Assembly: GCA_011524785.1 (NCBI GenBank)
Contig: WTJQ01000121.1
Span: 1-7,129 of the forward strand
Source: Planctomycetota bacterium
Lineage (GTDB): Bacteria; Planctomycetota; UBA1135; GCA-002686595
DNA: 7,129 bases
Direction: 5' to 3'
The notes under the pieces were generated by a model that saw only the letters and a program-made list of their open reading frames with translations, was not told where the DNA came from and did no database searches. Below are positions 4,414-7,129 of the stretch, in pieces. Position numbers and translations under genes: made by a program. The stretch's first letter is position 1. The number at the start of each line of letters is the position of its first letter.

Positions 4414-7086
4414 TCAGCCCAGGGCCGCCGCCAGGCTCTCGGTGGTGGCCGCGACGGCCGCATCGAGGCCGCTGGCGTCCATGCCCTGGCCCTGTGCCGC
4501 CTCGGGACGGCCTCCGCCCCCTCCGCCCAGGTGCTTGCCGAGGCCCTTGGCGAGGTCGCCGGCCTTGAGGCCCTTCTCCAGCGCGGCTCCGCCGCACAGC
4601 ACGAGGAAGGGGACGCGATCGCCGTCCTGGCCCAGGAGCACCACGGCGTGATCGGCTGCCATTCCCTTGACCCGGGAGGACACGTCGCGGAGAGCCTCGG
4701 CATCGGCCCCCTCGAGGCGGACAACCCCGTGCAGGACCCCTCCAGCCGTGGCCAGCTGCTCCTTCACGCTCTCGAACGCGGCGCCCGCGCCGGCCCGTGC
4801 GGCCTTCTTGGCGGCCTTCCGGGCCTCCTTGACCTCTGCCTGGAGGGCCGCCACCCGATCGAGGAGCTCTCCCTCGGGCGCCTTCAGGAGGGAGGCGAGG
4901 TCGCTGACGAGCCGGGCCTGGTTCTCCAGGACCCCGTGAGCCGCCTGAGCGGTCACCGCCTCGATCCTCCGGACGCCAGCCTGGATGGCCTTCTCGGACA
5001 GCAGCACGAAGGGCCCGATCTCGCCGCTCCGGCTCACGTGGGTCCCACCGCAGAGCTCCATGCTCCATCCGTCCACGTCCACGACGCGAACCGTGTCGCC
5101 GTACTTCTCGCCGAAGAGGGCCGTGACGCCCCGCTCGGTCGCGGCCGCGAAGCTCTCCTCGGTCGAGACGACGGCGCCGTCCCCGAGGATCGCCGCATTG
5201 ACGCGGCGTTGGACCTCCAGCACCTCCTCGTCGCTCAGCCCCTTGGGATGGCTGAAGTCGAAGCGCAGGCGGTCGGGACCGACGTAGGAGCCTTGCTGGG
5301 TGACGTGGTCCCCCAGGGTCTCGCGCAGCGCCTTGTGCAGGAGGTGGGTGGCCGTGTGGTTGGCGCGGACAGCGGCCCGACGCGGCGCGTCGGCGCGTGC
5401 GCTGCACGCCTGGCCCTCCGTGGGAGGCGTCCCCTCGAGCTTGCCCACGTGGACGACGACCTCCCCGACGCGCTGCGTGTCGGCGACCTCGAACCTGAAC
5501 GTGCCGTCCAGGGCTTCGATCGTCCCCTGGTCCCCGACTTGGCCTCCGCCCTCCGCATAGAAGGGGCTCGATGCGAGCACGAGGCGCTGTCCCTGTCCAC
5601 GGTCCTCGAGCAGGCGCACCACGCTGGTCTCCTGGGTCAGCGAGGCCTCACCCTCTGCGTGGTACAGCGACTGGGTCGGGACGAGGCTCGCCAGCTCCTC
5701 CGGGGAGACCAGCTGCTTGAAGGAACCTTCGGAGCGACTGACCTCGCTGTGGGCCGCGCGGGCGGCCTCCCAGCCCTCCGTGTCGAGGACCAGCCCCCGC
5801 TCGCGGGCCAGGAGCTCCACGAGGTCCTGTGGGAAGCCGTAGGTGGCGTAGAGCTCGTAGGCCTCCTTGCCGTCGAGGGGCGCGCCCTCGCTGAGGTCCT
5901 TGGTCAGCTTCTCGAACTGGATGAGGCCGCGGTCGAGGGTCTTGCGGAAGCTCTCCTCCTCGCTCCGCACCACGAGGCTGACGTGGTCGAGGCGCTGCGC
6001 CATCTCGGGGAACGCCTCCCCCAGGATCTCCGCCACCACGGGGACGAGCCGGTAGAGGAACGGCTCCTGGAGGCCGAGGGTCTGGAGTCCGTAGCGACTG
6101 GCTCGACGGATCAGGCGGCGGATGACGTAGCCCCGCCCCTCGTTGGACGGGAGGGCGCCATCGGACAAGGCGCTGGTCACAGCACGCACGTGGTCCGCGC
6201 AGACGCGCATGGCGATATCGACCCCCTGATCGCCCTTCCCGTAGCGATGCTCACAGAGTTCCTCGAGGGCGCGGAACAGCGGCTGGAACAGGTCCGTGTC
6301 GTAGTTGGAGTGCTTGCCCTGGAGGACCCCCAGGACACGCTCGAACCCCATCCCCGTATCGACGCTCTTGGCCGGCAGCTCCACGAGCGAGCCGTCGTCC
6401 TGGCGGTTGAACTGCATGAACACGAGGTTCCACAGCTCGATGAAGCGCTCGTTCCCGGCGTTCACGCCGATCGCGGGGTCGGCGCCATCCAGCGGGTTGG
6501 AGTCGGGCCCCCCGCGGTCGAGGTGGATCTCCGTGCAGGGCCCACACGGGCCGGTCTCCCCCATCTCCCAGAAGTTGTCCCGACGGTCGAAGCGCAGGAC
6601 GTGGCTGGGGTCGATGTCCGTCCGCTCGCGCCAGAGCCGCTCGGCCTCCTCGTCAGCGCCGAGTCCGTCCTTCTCGTCGCCCGCGAAGACGGTCACCCAG
6701 AGGCGCTCCTTGGGCAGCTCGAGGACCTCGGTGAGGAGCTCCCAGGCCCAGGTGATGGCCTCCTCCTTGAAGTAGTCCCCGAAGGACCAGTTCCCGAGCA
6801 TCTCGAAGAACGTGTGGTGGTAGGTGTCCACCCCCACCTCCTCGAGGTCGTTGTGCTTGCCCTGGACCCGGATGCACTTCTGGGTGTCGGCAGCACGGCT
6901 GTAATCCCGGCTGCCCGTCCCCAGGAAGACGTCCTTGAACTGGTTCATCCCCGCGTTCGTGAACAGCAGGGTGGGGTCGTCCTGGGGGAACACCGGAGCA
7001 GAGGCGACCACTCGGTGCTCGCGCTGGGCGAAGAACTCCAGGAAGGCGCGTCGGACGGCTTGGGAGGAGGTGTCTTGGAGGGCCAT
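4414..7086 (-). CDS. alaS: Alanyl-tRNA synthetase
   Basis: Class II synthetase that charges tRNA-Ala and hydrolyses mischarged Ser- and Gly-tRNA-Ala. The 890 residues compare with 876 in E. coli. The catalytic domain (about 1-250) shows TNAGMNQFKDVFLG (43-56), the motif 2 region HHTFFEMLGNWSFGDYF (90-106), EMGETGPCGPCTEIH (174-188) and motif 3 GMGFER (245-250). The tRNA-recognition part follows, with NEGRGYVIRRLIRRA (315-329). The editing domain (about 555-715) has all four zinc ligands: His577 and His581 in HTATH, and Cys679 and His683 in CGGTH. A helical Ala/Lys-rich stretch (about 735-780) leads to the C-Ala domain with the characteristic GGGGGGRPEAAQGQG (854-868). The ATG at 7086 fits the family N terminus; a GTG 30 bases upstream would only add ten unconserved residues. 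No clear Shine-Dalgarno sequence is visible. The gene ends in TGA and is probably transcribed apart from the lipid cluster. Confidence 0.98.
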   Translation of the reverse strand: MALQDTSSQAVRRAFLEFFAQREHRVVASAPVFPQDDPTLLFTNAGMNQFKDVFLGTGSRDYSRAADTQKCIRVQGKHNDLEEVGVDTYHHTFFEMLGNWSFGDYFKEEAITWAWELLTEVLELPKERLWVTVFAGDEKDGLGADEEAERLWRERTDIDPSHVLRFDRRDNFWEMGETGPCGPCTEIHLDRGGPDSNPLDGADPAIGVNAGNERFIELWNLVFMQFNRQDDGSLVELPAKSVDTGMGFERVLGVLQGKHSNYDTDLFQPLFRALEELCEHRYGKGDQGVDIAMRVCADHVRAVTSALSDGALPSNEGRGYVIRRLIRRASRYGLQTLGLQEPFLYRLVPVVAEILGEAFPEMAQRLDHVSLVVRSEEESFRKTLDRGLIQFEKLTKDLSEGAPLDGKEAYELYATYGFPQDLVELLARERGLVLDTEGWEAARAAHSEVSRSEGSFKQLVSPEELASLVPTQSLYHAEGEASLTQETSVVRLLEDRGQGQRLVLASSPFYAEGGGQVGDQGTIEALDGTFRFEVADTQRVGEVVVHVGKLEGTPPTEGQACSARADAPRRAAVRANHTATHLLHKALRETLGDHVTQQGSYVGPDRLRFDFSHPKGLSDEEVLEVQRRVNAAILGDGAVVSTEESFAAATERGVTALFGEKYGDTVRVVDVDGWSMELCGGTHVSRSGEIGPFVLLSEKAIQAGVRRIEAVTAQAAHGVLENQARLVSDLASLLKAPEGELLDRVAALQAEVKEARKAAKKAARAGAGAAFESVKEQLATAGGVLHGVVRLEGADAEALRDVSSRVKGMAADHAVVLLGQDGDRVPFLVLCGGAALEKGLKAGDLAKGLGKHLGGGGGGRPEAAQGQGMDASGLDAAVAATTESLAAALG

Positions 7087-7116
7087 GGCGGGGTCCGAGG
7101 CTCGGCTCGGGCGCAC

Positions 7117-7122
7117 AGGATA
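7117..7122 (-). promoter_or_regulatory. alaS: Possible -10 element of alaS
   Basis: TATCCT on the minus strand lies 30 bases before the alaS ATG and matches four of six bases of TATAAT. Transcription would then start around 7110 with a short leader. The matching -35 position falls beyond the right edge of the window, so the call cannot be completed here. Confidence 0.2.
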
Positions 7123-7129
7123 GGGCGAG

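Noticed and set aside
4507..4534. A run of six Gly codons near the end of alaS, as a possible repeat expansion or slippage site.
   Set aside because: A Gly-rich GGGGG.RP..AQ block is a conserved hallmark of the C-Ala domain in alanyl-tRNA synthetases.
3095..4651. A 518-codon open frame on the plus strand crossing plsX, rpmF, the intergenic gap and the end of alaS.
   Set aside because: Low-complexity Ala/Pro/Arg/Ser sequence that covers three real genes on the other strand; no domain is visible.

Overview
This is a GC-rich window (by eye about two thirds G+C) carrying six complete genes, all on the minus strand. Read in the direction of transcription, from the right end to the left end, they are alaS, rpmF, plsX, fabH, fabD and fabG. 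The host is a bacterium. The GLSLG form of the FabD active site, the cysteine-free L32 and the GC-rich codon use would fit Planctomycetota, but this is a guess made from memory; Myxococcota or another high-GC lineage is also possible. Nothing suggests a plasmid, phage, insertion sequence, CRISPR array or recent transfer, and no rRNA or tRNA gene was recognised.

Right part (4414-7129): a full-length alanyl-tRNA synthetase with all its expected domains. It starts about 40 bases inside the right edge, and a possible -10 element lies just upstream. A 305-base gap (4109-4413) separates it from the next gene. The gap holds GC-rich inverted repeats that may end alaS transcription, followed by a good sigma-70-type promoter (TTGACG, 17 bases, TACGCT) pointing at rpmF.

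Left part (41-4108): the classical rpmF-plsX-fabH-fabD-fabG lipid cluster, with gaps of 13, 76, 64 and 24 bases, most likely one operon. FabD loads malonate onto acyl carrier protein. FabH condenses malonyl-ACP with acetyl-CoA to start chains. FabG reduces the beta-keto group in every elongation round. PlsX turns finished acyl-ACP into acyl-phosphate for phospholipid synthesis. L32 links the operon to ribosome production. The window ends 40 bases after fabG, where acpP and then fabF would be the usual next genes.

I found no undescribed system here; this is a core housekeeping region. The points worth a second look are small: the TTG start of plsX, the His-to-Leu change beside the FabD nucleophile, the cysteine-free L32, fabD and fabG sharing one frame with a single stop between them, the structured alaS-rpmF gap with its promoter, and the unusual neighbour (alaS instead of yceD) upstream of rpmF.
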